Assembly: GCA_032119795.1 (NCBI GenBank)
Contig: JAUMFO010000031.1
Coordinates: forward strand, 124,001 to 188,000
Direction of reading: 5' to 3'
Source of the DNA: JAGIBJ01 sp032119795
GTDB lineage: Bacteria > Actinomycetota > Thermoleophilia > Solirubrobacterales > Solirubrobacteraceae
DNA length: 64,000 nucleotides
Shown: positions 8,537-17,100 of the stretch, in pieces
Layout of the letters: each line of letters opens with the position of its first letter
Position numbering within the stretch: position 1 is the first letter of the stretch
Notes under the pieces: model-generated
What the model was told of the DNA's origin: nothing
What the model saw: the letters and a program-made list of their open reading frames with translations, nothing else
Databases searched by the model: none
Position numbers and translations under genes: made by a program

Positions 8537-9378
8537 AAGGTCTCCTCGGTGAGGCTGGGATCGGGCGCGGGCGCAGGCCCGAGCGGCGCGGCGACGAGTG
8601 CCTCGGCCCACGCCTGGGTGATCTCAGCGGCAAGCGCGGCGCCGTCAGCCGGGACGAACTGCACCATCGGCGTGGTGTCGTCGGTGTGGATCTGCCACAG
8701 GCCAAAGGTGCCGGCGTCGATCCAAGCGAACTTCTCAGCGCCGACGACGCCCGTCCGGTCCCGCGAGGTGATCGCGACCGAGCCAGAGCTCACGCGGGCA
8801 TAGAGCAGGTCGGCTCCGAACTTCGGGATGCAGTCCGGGGCGGGCTCCCGGCGGTCGAACGCCTCCACCGCACCGGTGATCATCCGGCGCGTCAGTTCGA
8901 TCGGCAGGCGCCCTGGCGGGCCTTCGCCGTGCGGGAGTTCGAGTTCTGCGGCGAGCAGCAAGCCGGCACCGCCGACCCCGTGGGCCGTCATCCGCTGGAT
9001 GGCCTGGCCAGCGAGCGCCTCTTGATACACGACGACCTCGTCGTGGGCGAACAGCGAGACGACCCGCGTGAGCGCCGACGACTCTCGGCGGATCGTGGCC
9101 AGCGCAGGCGCACCGAGGTAGGCGCCGAGCATCGTGGCGTGCGGCTCAAGGAAGCTGATCTGCGGACGCGTGCGACTCCCGCTCAGCGCGATCGCGCGGC
9201 GCGCCACGAGCCCGCGGAGCGCCGTCTGCTGCTGCGCGCGGCGGATCGCGTCGCCGCCGGCCCGCTCAGGCCGGCGAGCAAGGTCGGTGCGGTTGAACGC
9301 CGACGCGAGCGCGTCGAGCTCGTCATCGGAGTAGTCGATGCTGATCGTCTTGACGAATGGTCCGTCGGTCATGCTCAC
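8533..9378 (-). CDS. EspG-like T7SS-associated protein (tentative)
   Basis: 281 residues, cytoplasmic, no signal peptide or membrane segment. GTG start overlaps the TGA of the CHAP effector gene; an ATG two codons on is an alternative. Overall length, mixed alpha/beta pattern and C-terminal A-E-I-T-Q-A-W helix resemble ESX chaperones of the EspG type, and it sits directly after an effector gene as EspG does. By position it could equally be an effector-specific chaperone or immunity protein. The EspG match is by pattern only. Confidence 0.45.
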   Translation of the reverse strand: MSMTDGPFVKTISIDYSDDELDALASAFNRTDLARRPERAGGDAIRRAQQQTALRGLVARRAIALSGSRTRPQISFLEPHATMLGAYLGAPALATIRRESSALTRVVSLFAHDEVVVYQEALAGQAIQRMTAHGVGGAGLLLAAELELPHGEGPPGRLPIELTRRMITGAVEAFDRREPAPDCIPKFGADLLYARVSSGSVAITSRDRTGVVGAEKFAWIDAGTFGLWQIHTDDTTPMVQFVPADGAALAAEITQAWAEALVAAPLGPAPAPDPSLTEETF

Positions 9379-11018
9379 GCCCCGGCGCGGATGAAGACCA
9401 CGTTGCCGACGCCCATGTTGCGTTCCATGCGCGTGACGGCATCTTCCGCGTTGCCCTCGACAGCGGTGAAACGGCCACCCTCGACCTTGGATTCCAAAAA
9501 GCCGATGTGGCCGTCGCTGGCGAAGTTCGAATCGCCACCCCAGTCATAGGCGACGATGTCTCCCGGCCGAGCATGTGCGGCGTCGACCAGCTGCAAACCA
9601 TGCTGGCCGTTCTGCGCGGCACTGACCCACGTCGCGACGGCCGCCCAGCCGGTGCCAGGCATCTCGTGCCCGTTCTGCTGCAGCGACCAGGTGACGAACG
9701 CCGCGCACCAGGGGTTGCCCGATCCCACCTGGGCGGTGCGCAGGTACTCGTCGACTTTGGGACCCGCGTTGGTCCCGACCTCGTGGACGCCCAGCTGGCT
9801 GCGCGCCGTGGAGAGCGCGTCGCCACCGCCAGACGCTCCACCGACCGCTCCGGCCGTCTGTTTGCACTGATCGACGAGCGTATTCGCCGCGTCTTGCGCC
9901 CCGGAGAGGGTGGCTCCGTCGAAGTTCGGCACCGCATCCGCCGCCCAGCGCCCCAGGGCGTCAGGGTCGTCGAGCTTGGCGTCCCGCAGGCCACCCTCAA
10001 CGCCACGCAGGCGCCCGAGGACCTCGTCGAGCTGAGCCTCCGGGTTGTCGGCCCACCAGTCGCCGCCAGGTGGCACGTCGCGGCTCTGGCCGTGGCCCGC
10101 CGGAGCGTAGGCCGTGCGCGGATCGAGCCCGAAAAAGCCCACGTCGTCGCTGGCTGCTGGCGTGTTACGCAGCCCGCTCTGTGCCAGGGCAAGCATCACC
10201 GGCAAGGCAGGTGGCAGCCCGTGATGGGCGGCGGCGCCAGCCATCCAGCAGGCCCACTCCTGGCGCGCAGCATCGGGATCTGAGGGCATGTCGGTCGGGA
10301 CGGGCACGCCCTTGGCGTCGCTGCTCGCGGCATGCTCGCCCGGCGCCGGGGCCGAGGGATCCATCTGGTCGCCAGCCGTAAGGGACTGGGCAGCCCCGAC
10401 AGCCGCCGGATCGGCCGGATCGCCGCCGCCGCCACCACCACCGACGGCCTGCTGGACGGCGGCCGCCGCTGGCCCCTCGATCGCCGCGCCGGCCGAGGTG
10501 TCGCGGCCGGTTGCAGGCTGCGTCGCAGCAGCGGATTGCGCGTTCGGCGGGCCGGCGGGAGATGACGTGAGCACGTCGCCTCCGCTGCGAACGAGATCCG
10601 GCAGCGTCACCTTCAGGCCCGAGGCGGTGCTGGCCTGAACGGCGCCGCCTCGAACCTCGAGGCGCGCCGTCTCAACCTTGCCGCCCTGCATCAGCACGGT
10701 CGTGGTCGTCACCACGGCAGCCTTGAGCGTGGCCCCGGCCGCGAGGCCGCGACCGTTGCCGGGCGCGTCGGCGGCCTCCGCGGCGGCGGCGCGGACTTGC
10801 ATCTCAGTACCGGCGCGGCCGAGGTTGTCGCCAGCGGTCGTCAGACGCCCAGCGACGGCAGCAATCGCGGGCCCATGCTCCGCCGCCATCGCTGGCGGCA
10901 TCGGCGGCATCGGCAAGCTCGTGAGCTGCCCGGCCTGGGTCTGCAGGTCGTCGGCGACGGTGACGGCCGCCAGCCCAGCCTGGCGGACCTGCACCGGCGC
11001 GATGCGGATCGTCGTCAT
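9375..11018 (-). CDS. T7SS effector with C-terminal CHAP peptidoglycan hydrolase domain
   Basis: 547 residues without signal peptide. Residues 1-100 are helical and ESX-like (S-L-P-M-P-P-M-P-P break, then A-A-E-H-G-P-A), fitting recognition by the secretion machinery; 100-400 is an Ala/Gly/Pro-rich region containing a helical segment. Residues about 405-545 form a CHAP (NlpC/P60-like) domain with catalytic Cys438 (N-P-W-C-A-A-F) and His504 (D-G-H-I-G-F). CHAP domains cleave peptidoglycan or its peptides. Start overlaps the stop of its small partner gene (ATGA); the EspG-like gene follows. Confidence 0.75.
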   Translation of the reverse strand: MTTIRIAPVQVRQAGLAAVTVADDLQTQAGQLTSLPMPPMPPAMAAEHGPAIAAVAGRLTTAGDNLGRAGTEMQVRAAAAEAADAPGNGRGLAAGATLKAAVVTTTTVLMQGGKVETARLEVRGGAVQASTASGLKVTLPDLVRSGGDVLTSSPAGPPNAQSAAATQPATGRDTSAGAAIEGPAAAAVQQAVGGGGGGGDPADPAAVGAAQSLTAGDQMDPSAPAPGEHAASSDAKGVPVPTDMPSDPDAARQEWACWMAGAAAHHGLPPALPVMLALAQSGLRNTPAASDDVGFFGLDPRTAYAPAGHGQSRDVPPGGDWWADNPEAQLDEVLGRLRGVEGGLRDAKLDDPDALGRWAADAVPNFDGATLSGAQDAANTLVDQCKQTAGAVGGASGGGDALSTARSQLGVHEVGTNAGPKVDEYLRTAQVGSGNPWCAAFVTWSLQQNGHEMPGTGWAAVATWVSAAQNGQHGLQLVDAAHARPGDIVAYDWGGDSNFASDGHIGFLESKVEGGRFTAVEGNAEDAVTRMERNMGVGNVVFIRAGA

Positions 11019-11539
11019 GAGGAGGTTCCCTGAGCTTGGGCCGGGCTCGTGGACTCGGTCGTCGTGGTGGTCGTCGACGTCGTCGTGGTCGTGGTGGTCG
11101 ACGTACTCGGCGCGGAGCTCGTCGGCGTCGGCGTGCTCGTCGGCGTGGTGGTCGGCGTGGTCGTGCTCGTCGTCGTCGGCGTGGTGGTCGAGGCGTCGGC
11201 CTTGGCCTGATCGAGCGCTTCCTGCGCTTTGGCCTCGGCCTGCTCCTGCAGCAGCCGGTTCTGTCGCTCGACCTCGTAGGCGTCGGAGATCAGCTGGCCG
11301 GCCACCGACCGCAGCTGGGACGCTGCATCCGACACTTGGGAGCGGACGTCGTCGACCGAGCCGCGAATGCGATCCGCCGCGGTGCCCTCAAAGGTGGCAT
11401 CGTCGAGCGTCGCGGTGGCGCCGGTGGCCGTCGTGCCGATCAGGTCGGCGCGTGCGACCAGCTGGCGGGCCAAGTCCCGCATCGCTTCGGGATCTCCGAC
11501 CTTCGCGGCAACCACGGACGGCAGGGCAGCGTCAGGCAC
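11015..11539 (-). CDS. WXG100-like T7SS partner protein with Thr-rich tail
   Basis: The GTG start at 11539 is chosen because it follows closely on the stop of the upstream gene (8-nt overlap) and gives a compact 174-residue protein. Residues 1-105 form a two-helix ESX-like hairpin with F-E-G (about residue 54) in place of W-x-G, followed by a coiled coil and a low-complexity Thr/Ser/Pro tail (about 115-165). Stop overlaps the effector start (ATGA), suggesting an obligate co-secreted or escort partner. The Thr-rich tail is a plausible kinase substrate or wall-spanning stalk. Confidence 0.65.
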   Translation of the reverse strand: MPDAALPSVVAAKVGDPEAMRDLARQLVARADLIGTTATGATATLDDATFEGTAADRIRGSVDDVRSQVSDAASQLRSVAGQLISDAYEVERQNRLLQEQAEAKAQEALDQAKADASTTTPTTTSTTTPTTTPTSTPTPTSSAPSTSTTTTTTTSTTTTTTESTSPAQAQGTSS

Positions 11540-11768
11540 TGGGCACCTCCAGCGGCTCAGGAATGACGATCGGATTCGGCTGCTCGGCCGGCTCGGTGAT
11601 CTTGGTCGGCGCAGCGCCGGGCGTTCCGTCGTCGGCCATCGATTGCCCGAGCACGAACCCGCCGACGCCAACCAACACCGAGGCCAGCAAGGTCGACAGG
11701 ACGAGCACGCGAGGGACGGCGGGAAAGCGCACGGAGCTACGGTATCCGGTGCGTTGCGGTGCGTCCAT
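11532..11768 (-). CDS. Small single-pass membrane protein in T7SS operon
   Basis: 78 residues with one transmembrane helix (about residues 21-42), a basic cytoplasmic N-terminus and a short Pro/Glu-rich extracellular tail. Lies between the kinase-like gene (6-nt gap) and the WXG100-like partner gene (8-nt overlap). Not recognised; by place and topology, a small structural part of the secretion complex (like EssA in Firmicute T7SS) is possible, but no sequence match is claimed. Confidence 0.6.
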   Translation of the reverse strand: MDAPQRTGYRSSVRFPAVPRVLVLSTLLASVLVGVGGFVLGQSMADDGTPGAAPTKITEPAEQPNPIVIPEPLEVPSA

Positions 11769-11774
11769 CTTGCG

Positions 11775-13658
11775 TCACCCCTCAACCCGGTAGCCGGCAC
11801 GCTTGAACCGATTCAGCGCGCCACGCATCTGCGCCGTCGTGGCGGCCGCGGCCTCACGTGCTGCGCGGTCAGCGGCCGCGGAACGACGGTCGATCGCGTC
11901 ACCCAAATCCTCGAGCGCGGCGGCCTGAGTTGCGAGGGCCTTGCTCACGAGCGCCAACGCCGCGGCCGTCCCAGGGTCGGCGCCTTCGATCTTCAGTGAG
12001 CCCGCGGCGTCCCGCAGCGAGGTCGACAGCTGCTCGGCGGCTGCCGCGCGCTGCTTTCGGCTGCCCTCCATCTCACTGAGGGCCACCCCCGACTCCTGCT
12101 GCACCTTGCCGAGCACGTCGCGCAGCGCACCAGCCACGCCTTGGTCTGGCGTCGCTGGGACCGGCTTGCCGGGGCTCTTGGCGTACGTCACCAGTGCCGC
12201 ACATGCCTGCTCGCTCACGCCGTTGCAGCGAGCCCAGAGGGCGCCCTCCGTCGTGGGGCGCGCGACGACCATCTGGCCGTCAGACCGGTAGACCACCAGC
12301 GGCACCCGGCCGCTCATCGCCGGCTCGGGCTTGGGCGCCGGCGCCGCACCGACGTCGGCCGCGGGCACCGGGTCTCCCGGCAAGCGCCCGTCCGTCACGG
12401 CCACGGTCGCCGACCCGCCACTCGCGGTCGACAGCTCAAGGCGCTCACCGCTGCTCTCGACCGTCCACGCCGCCGGCGGGCTCAGCGAGAAGTCCCCGAT
12501 CGACACGGCCGCCGGGGGCTTGGGCGCCGTCATCCTCCCGATGCCGATCGCAGCAAATCCGACGAGCAACACGATCGTCACGCACGCCGCGTAGGTCGTC
12601 CAGGCGATCTTCGTCTTGGCAGACTCCTGGGGAGCGGCGACTGGGCGGCGGTGCTCGACGCGGGTCAGGTCGCGGGCCGATGGCGCTGCCTCTCCGCTCC
12701 CCGGCGGCCCCGCAGGGGGAGGCTCCTCCAGCGAGATGAACGGCACCGCTTGCGCGCGGATCTCGGCGGGGAGCGCCGCGACGGCGGCGGCGAGCTGCGC
12801 GGCGAAGGCCGCCGGCTCCGGGCGGTGCGCAGGGTCGAGCGCCATGCCGCCGGCGATCGCCGCCGTGAGCGCGTCTGCGGGGCGTCCGTCGGCGAATGCG
12901 AGCGTCGGCGGCGGCGCGGAGGTGCGAAAGACGACGAGTTCAGCGGCCGGTCGGTCGTGGTAGGGCGGGCCACCGGTCAGCGCCCAAACGGCCACCGCGG
13001 CAAGTCCATAGACGTCCGACGCCGCTGTCGCGGGGCGACCGAGAATCGTCTCGGGAGCGGTGTAGCGCAGCGACTCCAGAACCTCGGCCCGGGTCAGCAT
13101 CCCGGTGCGCCCGCTCGTTCGAGTCACGCCGAAGTCACGCAGCAGCGCATGCCCCCAGCGCGAGATCATCACGCAGTCCGGGCGCACGTCGCGGTGCAGG
13201 ACGCCGTGGGCGTGGGCGTAGGCCAAGGCATCGGCGAGTTCGCTGACGGCACGGGCCGCCTCACTCGGCGTGATTACCCGGGCGGCTCCGCGCTCGGCCA
13301 GCGTCTCGCCGCTGGAGAGCGCCGAGGCGATGTAGAGGCCGCCCGCATGCTCACCGGCGGCGAAGACGGGGGCGATCCCCGGATGCTCGAGGCGGGCAAC
13401 CGATGAGGCGTCGCTCCGCGCAGCCCGGACGGCATCGGCCTCCTCCGCAAATGCGGCAGCCCGGAAGACCTTCAGGGCGACGTCGCGGTCCAGCGTGCGC
13501 GACGTGGCCCGGTAGGTCGTGCTCGTGCCACCCTCAGCGACGACCTCGACGATCTCGAAGTCGTCGACCTGGTCGCCTGCGGCGAGTCGGATGGCGTCTG
13601 GCGGACTCACGAGCCCCACATATTGACCGGTGGCACGCGTTCGTGGCGCACGCATCAC
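11775..13658 (-). CDS. Kinase-fold membrane protein, likely pseudokinase, EssB/YukC-like layout
   Basis: 627 residues. Kinase fold at about 32-300: Lys63 (V-A-L-K), H-R-D 155-157, D-F-G 175-177, A-P-E 201-203. The Asn after HRD is Cys162 and the glycine loop is degenerate (E-G-G-T-S-T), so catalysis is doubtful. One transmembrane helix at about 352-372, then a helical outer domain. Cytosolic pseudokinase, one helix and helical ectodomain is the layout of EssB/YukC, a core part of Firmicute T7SS; this analogy is inference. First of the operon; downstream GTG starts near residues 14-17 are possible. Confidence 0.7.
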   Translation of the reverse strand: MMRAPRTRATGQYVGLVSPPDAIRLAAGDQVDDFEIVEVVAEGGTSTTYRATSRTLDRDVALKVFRAAAFAEEADAVRAARSDASSVARLEHPGIAPVFAAGEHAGGLYIASALSSGETLAERGAARVITPSEAARAVSELADALAYAHAHGVLHRDVRPDCVMISRWGHALLRDFGVTRTSGRTGMLTRAEVLESLRYTAPETILGRPATAASDVYGLAAVAVWALTGGPPYHDRPAAELVVFRTSAPPPTLAFADGRPADALTAAIAGGMALDPAHRPEPAAFAAQLAAAVAALPAEIRAQAVPFISLEEPPPAGPPGSGEAAPSARDLTRVEHRRPVAAPQESAKTKIAWTTYAACVTIVLLVGFAAIGIGRMTAPKPPAAVSIGDFSLSPPAAWTVESSGERLELSTASGGSATVAVTDGRLPGDPVPAADVGAAPAPKPEPAMSGRVPLVVYRSDGQMVVARPTTEGALWARCNGVSEQACAALVTYAKSPGKPVPATPDQGVAGALRDVLGKVQQESGVALSEMEGSRKQRAAAAEQLSTSLRDAAGSLKIEGADPGTAAALALVSKALATQAAALEDLGDAIDRRSAAADRAAREAAAATTAQMRGALNRFKRAGYRVEG

Positions 13659-13698
13659 GCGACTTGTAACGGAGCAGAGTCACCTGCGAGCACGCGGG

Positions 13699-13728
13699 TT
13701 GTCATACGCGCTACGCGACGGGTAGGGT
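13699..13728 (+). promoter_or_regulatory. Promoter of the WXG100 gene
   Basis: TTGTCA (13699-13704), 18-bp spacer, TAGGGT (13723-13728), about 38 bp before the start codon: a standard housekeeping-type arrangement without the AACGTT box seen elsewhere. Confidence 0.45.
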
Positions 13729-13766
13729 CACAACGCTTCCCCACCGTCTACCAACGAGGTAAAAAC

Positions 13767-14033
13767 ATGTCAGGTCGTATTGGCGGCACCGTCGAGCAGA
13801 TGAACACGATGGGCACGAAGTTCAACAGCGAAGCTGCTGAACTCGACAGCCTCGTCTCGCGCGTGACCGCCCAGCTCGCCGGCACCGACTGGGAAGGCGG
13901 CGCCGCTCAGCGCTTCCGCGACCAGTGGAACGGCGAGTTCAAGGCGACGTTCGTCGCCGTCTCCAACGGCCTTCGCGAGTGCTCGGCCGAGCTCAACAAC
14001 CGCGCCAGCGCGCTGACGCAGGCCGGCGGCTGA
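13767..14033 (+). CDS. WXG100 (ESAT-6/EsxA-like) secreted protein
   Basis: 88 residues from an ATG with GAGG 7 bases upstream. Two-helix hairpin with the W-E-G turn (D-W-E-G-G-A-A-Q-R-F, about residue 43), the hallmark of T7SS substrates that dimerise and dock on the FtsK/EccC ATPase. Divergent from the kinase-like operon and convergent with the EccC-like gene, with two strong hairpins after its stop. A monocistronic, probably highly expressed core substrate. Confidence 0.9.
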   Translation: MSGRIGGTVEQMNTMGTKFNSEAAELDSLVSRVTAQLAGTDWEGGAAQRFRDQWNGEFKATFVAVSNGLRECSAELNNRASALTQAGG

Positions 14034-14046
14034 GCCAAACTCGGTC

Positions 14047-14084
14047 CGTCGAGGTGCCGGGCCGCTAGACCCTGCACCTCGACG
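14047..14084. terminator. Convergent terminator hairpin 1
   Basis: Perfect 11-bp inverted repeat (CGTCGAGGTGC / GCACCTCGACG) with a 16-nt loop between the WXG100 gene and the EccC-like gene. Confidence 0.65.
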
Positions 14085-14086
14085 AT

Positions 14087-14113
14087 CCGCGCCGCCATGG
14101 GTCGGCGGCGCGG
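14087..14113. terminator. Convergent terminator hairpin 2
   Basis: Perfect 10-bp GC stem (CCGCGCCGCC / GGCGGCGCGG) with a 7-nt loop, directly next to the EccC-like stop codon; probably serves the minus-strand operon. Confidence 0.65.
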
Positions 14114-14115
14114 CT

Positions 14116-17100
14116 TCAGGCCTGCGCGACCTGCGCCAGGCCGACCCGCCCGTCGATCACGACGTAGCCCCGGCCGGGCGGGAACACCGCATTGCTGCGG
14201 CGCGGGAGGCGAGCGCCGAGGAGTTCGCCGTCGAGGTCGAGGTTCGGATCCAAGAGGATCCCACGGCCGTCCTTGCGCAGCTCCCGAATCCATGCGGCGT
14301 AGTGGCGCGCCTGCCCGGTCTCCAGCGACGCGACGATCCGCACGTGGGCATCGCGGCCTCGCTTGATGATCATCTCCAGTGAACTCGCCACGTGCGACTC
14401 CGAGAGCTCGCCGGCGTCGTCGATCACGATGAGCACGGGTGCAGCGTCCGGCTCAGCCGCTTCGGCCAGGAGCTCGTCGAGCAGCTCGGCGATCGTCGTC
14501 TCGCACTCTTCGACGCCGCGAGAAACGGTGTCCCAGCCTTCTTGGTCCAGCAGCGACGAGCGCCGAGGCGCGAGCAGGTGCACGGTGAGATCCGGTGTCG
14601 AGGCGCGCAGTCCCGTCGCAAGGGTGTGGAGGGCGGTGGAGCGTCCGCTGCGGTACGGGCCGATGACGACGAAGTGGGAGTCCGCCACCGACACGTCGAC
14701 GGTCGCCAGGTCGAGGTCGTCGAGCGCAAACGGTGCGGTGAGCGGTCCGTCCGTTGCCGACAGCGAGGAGACGGGGACGGCCTCCGGGAGCGGGTCGATG
14801 ACGAGCCCTCGGTGCGGCGTCTCCTCCGAGAGGCGTTCGCCGAGCGCCTCGATGGCCCGCGTCTCGACGGCCGGATCGGTGGAGCCACTCAGCGTGGCGA
14901 TCTGCACGTCGAGCCCTTCAGCGGTGAAGCCGCGACCCGGAGGCAGCACCGCGGCGGCGGCCGCTTTGCCCATGCCGAGCATCTGGTACTCGTCGTCGCT
15001 GGCCATTCGCAGGACCAGCCGCGACGCCACGAGCGACGCAATCGGGGTGGGAACCGCCGCGCGTCGATCGGCGGTGATCACCAGGTGCACGCCAGCGGCG
15101 CGTCCGTCGGCCACGATGCGCGGCACCGCGTCGACGAGCGCGCCGAGGTCGACTCGCTCGTAGGCCTCGGTGAACCCGCCGTAGGAGTCCAGGAGCACGA
15201 CGTAGCGCGGCAGCGGCTCGTCCGGGTGCAAGCGGTTGTAGGCGTCCAGATCGGCGACGCGCTCGGTCGCAAAGCGCCGCGATCTGGCCTCGATCGTGCG
15301 GCGCATGAGCTTCACGAGCCGCGTGACCCGTTCCTCATCGTCGCCGGAGATCACCGTGCCGCAGTGCGGAAGCGCCTCGAGGGAGCGCAGTCCCAGGCCG
15401 GCGAAGTCCAGGCCAAAGAGCTGGAGCTCGCGCGGGTCGTGCTGCTGAGCGAGCGCCACGCCAAGGGAGCGCAAGACCGTGGTCTTGCCCGCGCCGCTGG
15501 CGCCGAAGATCAGCAGGTTGCCCTCAGCGGCGAGGTTGATCGCCAGCGGCACCTGCTGCTGGACCTTCGGGTGATCGACGAGCCCCAGCATGGTGCCGCC
15601 GACTCCGCTGGTCGCGCGCTCGGGCACGTCTTCGAGACTGAGGTGATCCGGGAGCGACGGCAGCCACGGGCTCGATGGCCGCCTCACCGCAAGCTGCTCG
15701 GTCGCCTCGTTGATCGCCGTCACAAGCAGCTCCAGGTCGGTGACGTCGAGCACCGGCGTTCCGCCTCTGGTGGTGATGGTGGGCTCAGGGACGAGGTCGG
15801 CGACCTCGATGCGCCCGGCCGCCGTCGACGCGTTCGTGAGCCCGCCGACGTAGCCGGCCTGGAAGAGCTCGAGCTCCGTCGGCCCACGGCGCGCGAGGGC
15901 GCGGCCCGGAATGGATCGCGGCAGGCGCGCGGCGTCCGGCGCGCCGATCACGTCGTCGCTCTCGGGGGCGCCAGCTACCCGAAGCGCCAGGCGCAAGCTC
16001 GTGTTGGCCCGGATGTTGTCGGTCACGGCGTTGCCTGGGCGCTGCGTGGCGAGCACGAGGTGCACACCGAGGCTGCGGCCTCGCTGCGCCACGTCGACGA
16101 CGCCGTCGACGAACTCGGGGACCTCCTTGGCGAGCGTCGCGAACTCGTCGATCACGATCACCAGGCTTGGCGGCGCCGTCGCGGGGTCGCGGCGCTCCAG
16201 CTCGATGAGGTCGCGGGCGCCAGCGTCGGCAAGGACATGCTCACGGCGCTTGAGCTCGGCGTTGAGCGAGATCAGCGCCCGCTGGACCTGGTGGGCATCG
16301 AGGTCGGTGACCATGCCGACGCAGTGCGGCAACAGCGCACAGTCTTTGAACGCCGCGCCACCCTTGTAGTCCACGAGGAGGAAGGCGATGCGATCCGGCG
16401 GATGCGACGCCGCCAGCGCAGCGATCAGCGTCTGCAGGAGCTCGCTCTTGCCAGCGCCGGTGGTGCCGGCCACCAGTGCGTGCGGGCCATCCGCGCGCAG
16501 GTCGAGGGAGAACGGGCCGTCGGCCGAGACGCCAACCAGGGCGTCGAGCGCGTCGCCAGCCCGAGTTCGCCAACGCGACGCGACGCGATCGGCGGTGGGT
16601 TCGGCGAGGTCGAGCAGCTCTACGAGCGGCACCGAGCGCGGCACCGACTGGGCGGCGCCGCCCGCCGTCGTGTCCTCGACTGGAGCCAACGAACGCGCCA
16701 CGGCGTCGGCCAGGGCCAGCGAGACCGCGTCGATCGACGCGCCTTCCGCCCGCCGACCGGTGGCCGTCCAGGTGACGTCGGCGACGGCCCGGTCGCTGCT
16801 CGTCTCCACGATCACGCCGGCACCGCCGGGCAGGTGGCGGGACTCCCGCGCGAGCCAGACGGCGACGATGTCGAGTTCGCCGCATCCGTCGAGCAGCGCG
16901 TCGACGACGGTGGCCTCGGGAGCGACGTCCTCGTCGACGAGGAGCATGATCGACGTGCGCCGGCGCGCCCGACCATGCTGCTCAGGCTCGTTTCGGCGCT
17001 CCGCCGCGATGGTGCTGATGGTCCTCAGGAGGTCACGCGCGTCTTGCTCGCCGACGGCAATGTGATCACCTTCAACGGGCGACGCGGGATGGTGGGTGTG

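Noticed and set aside
8536..8611. N-terminal extension of the minus-strand collagen-like gene
   Set aside because: It would overlap the EspG-like gene by 79 bp and add a basic region; the TTG at 8536 has a ribosome-binding site and a TTGA overlap.
13699..13728. Member of the AACGTT regulon at the 13767 WXG100 gene
   Set aside because: The nearest similar sequence (CAACGC after the -10) is on the wrong side; the promoter looks like a plain -35/-10.
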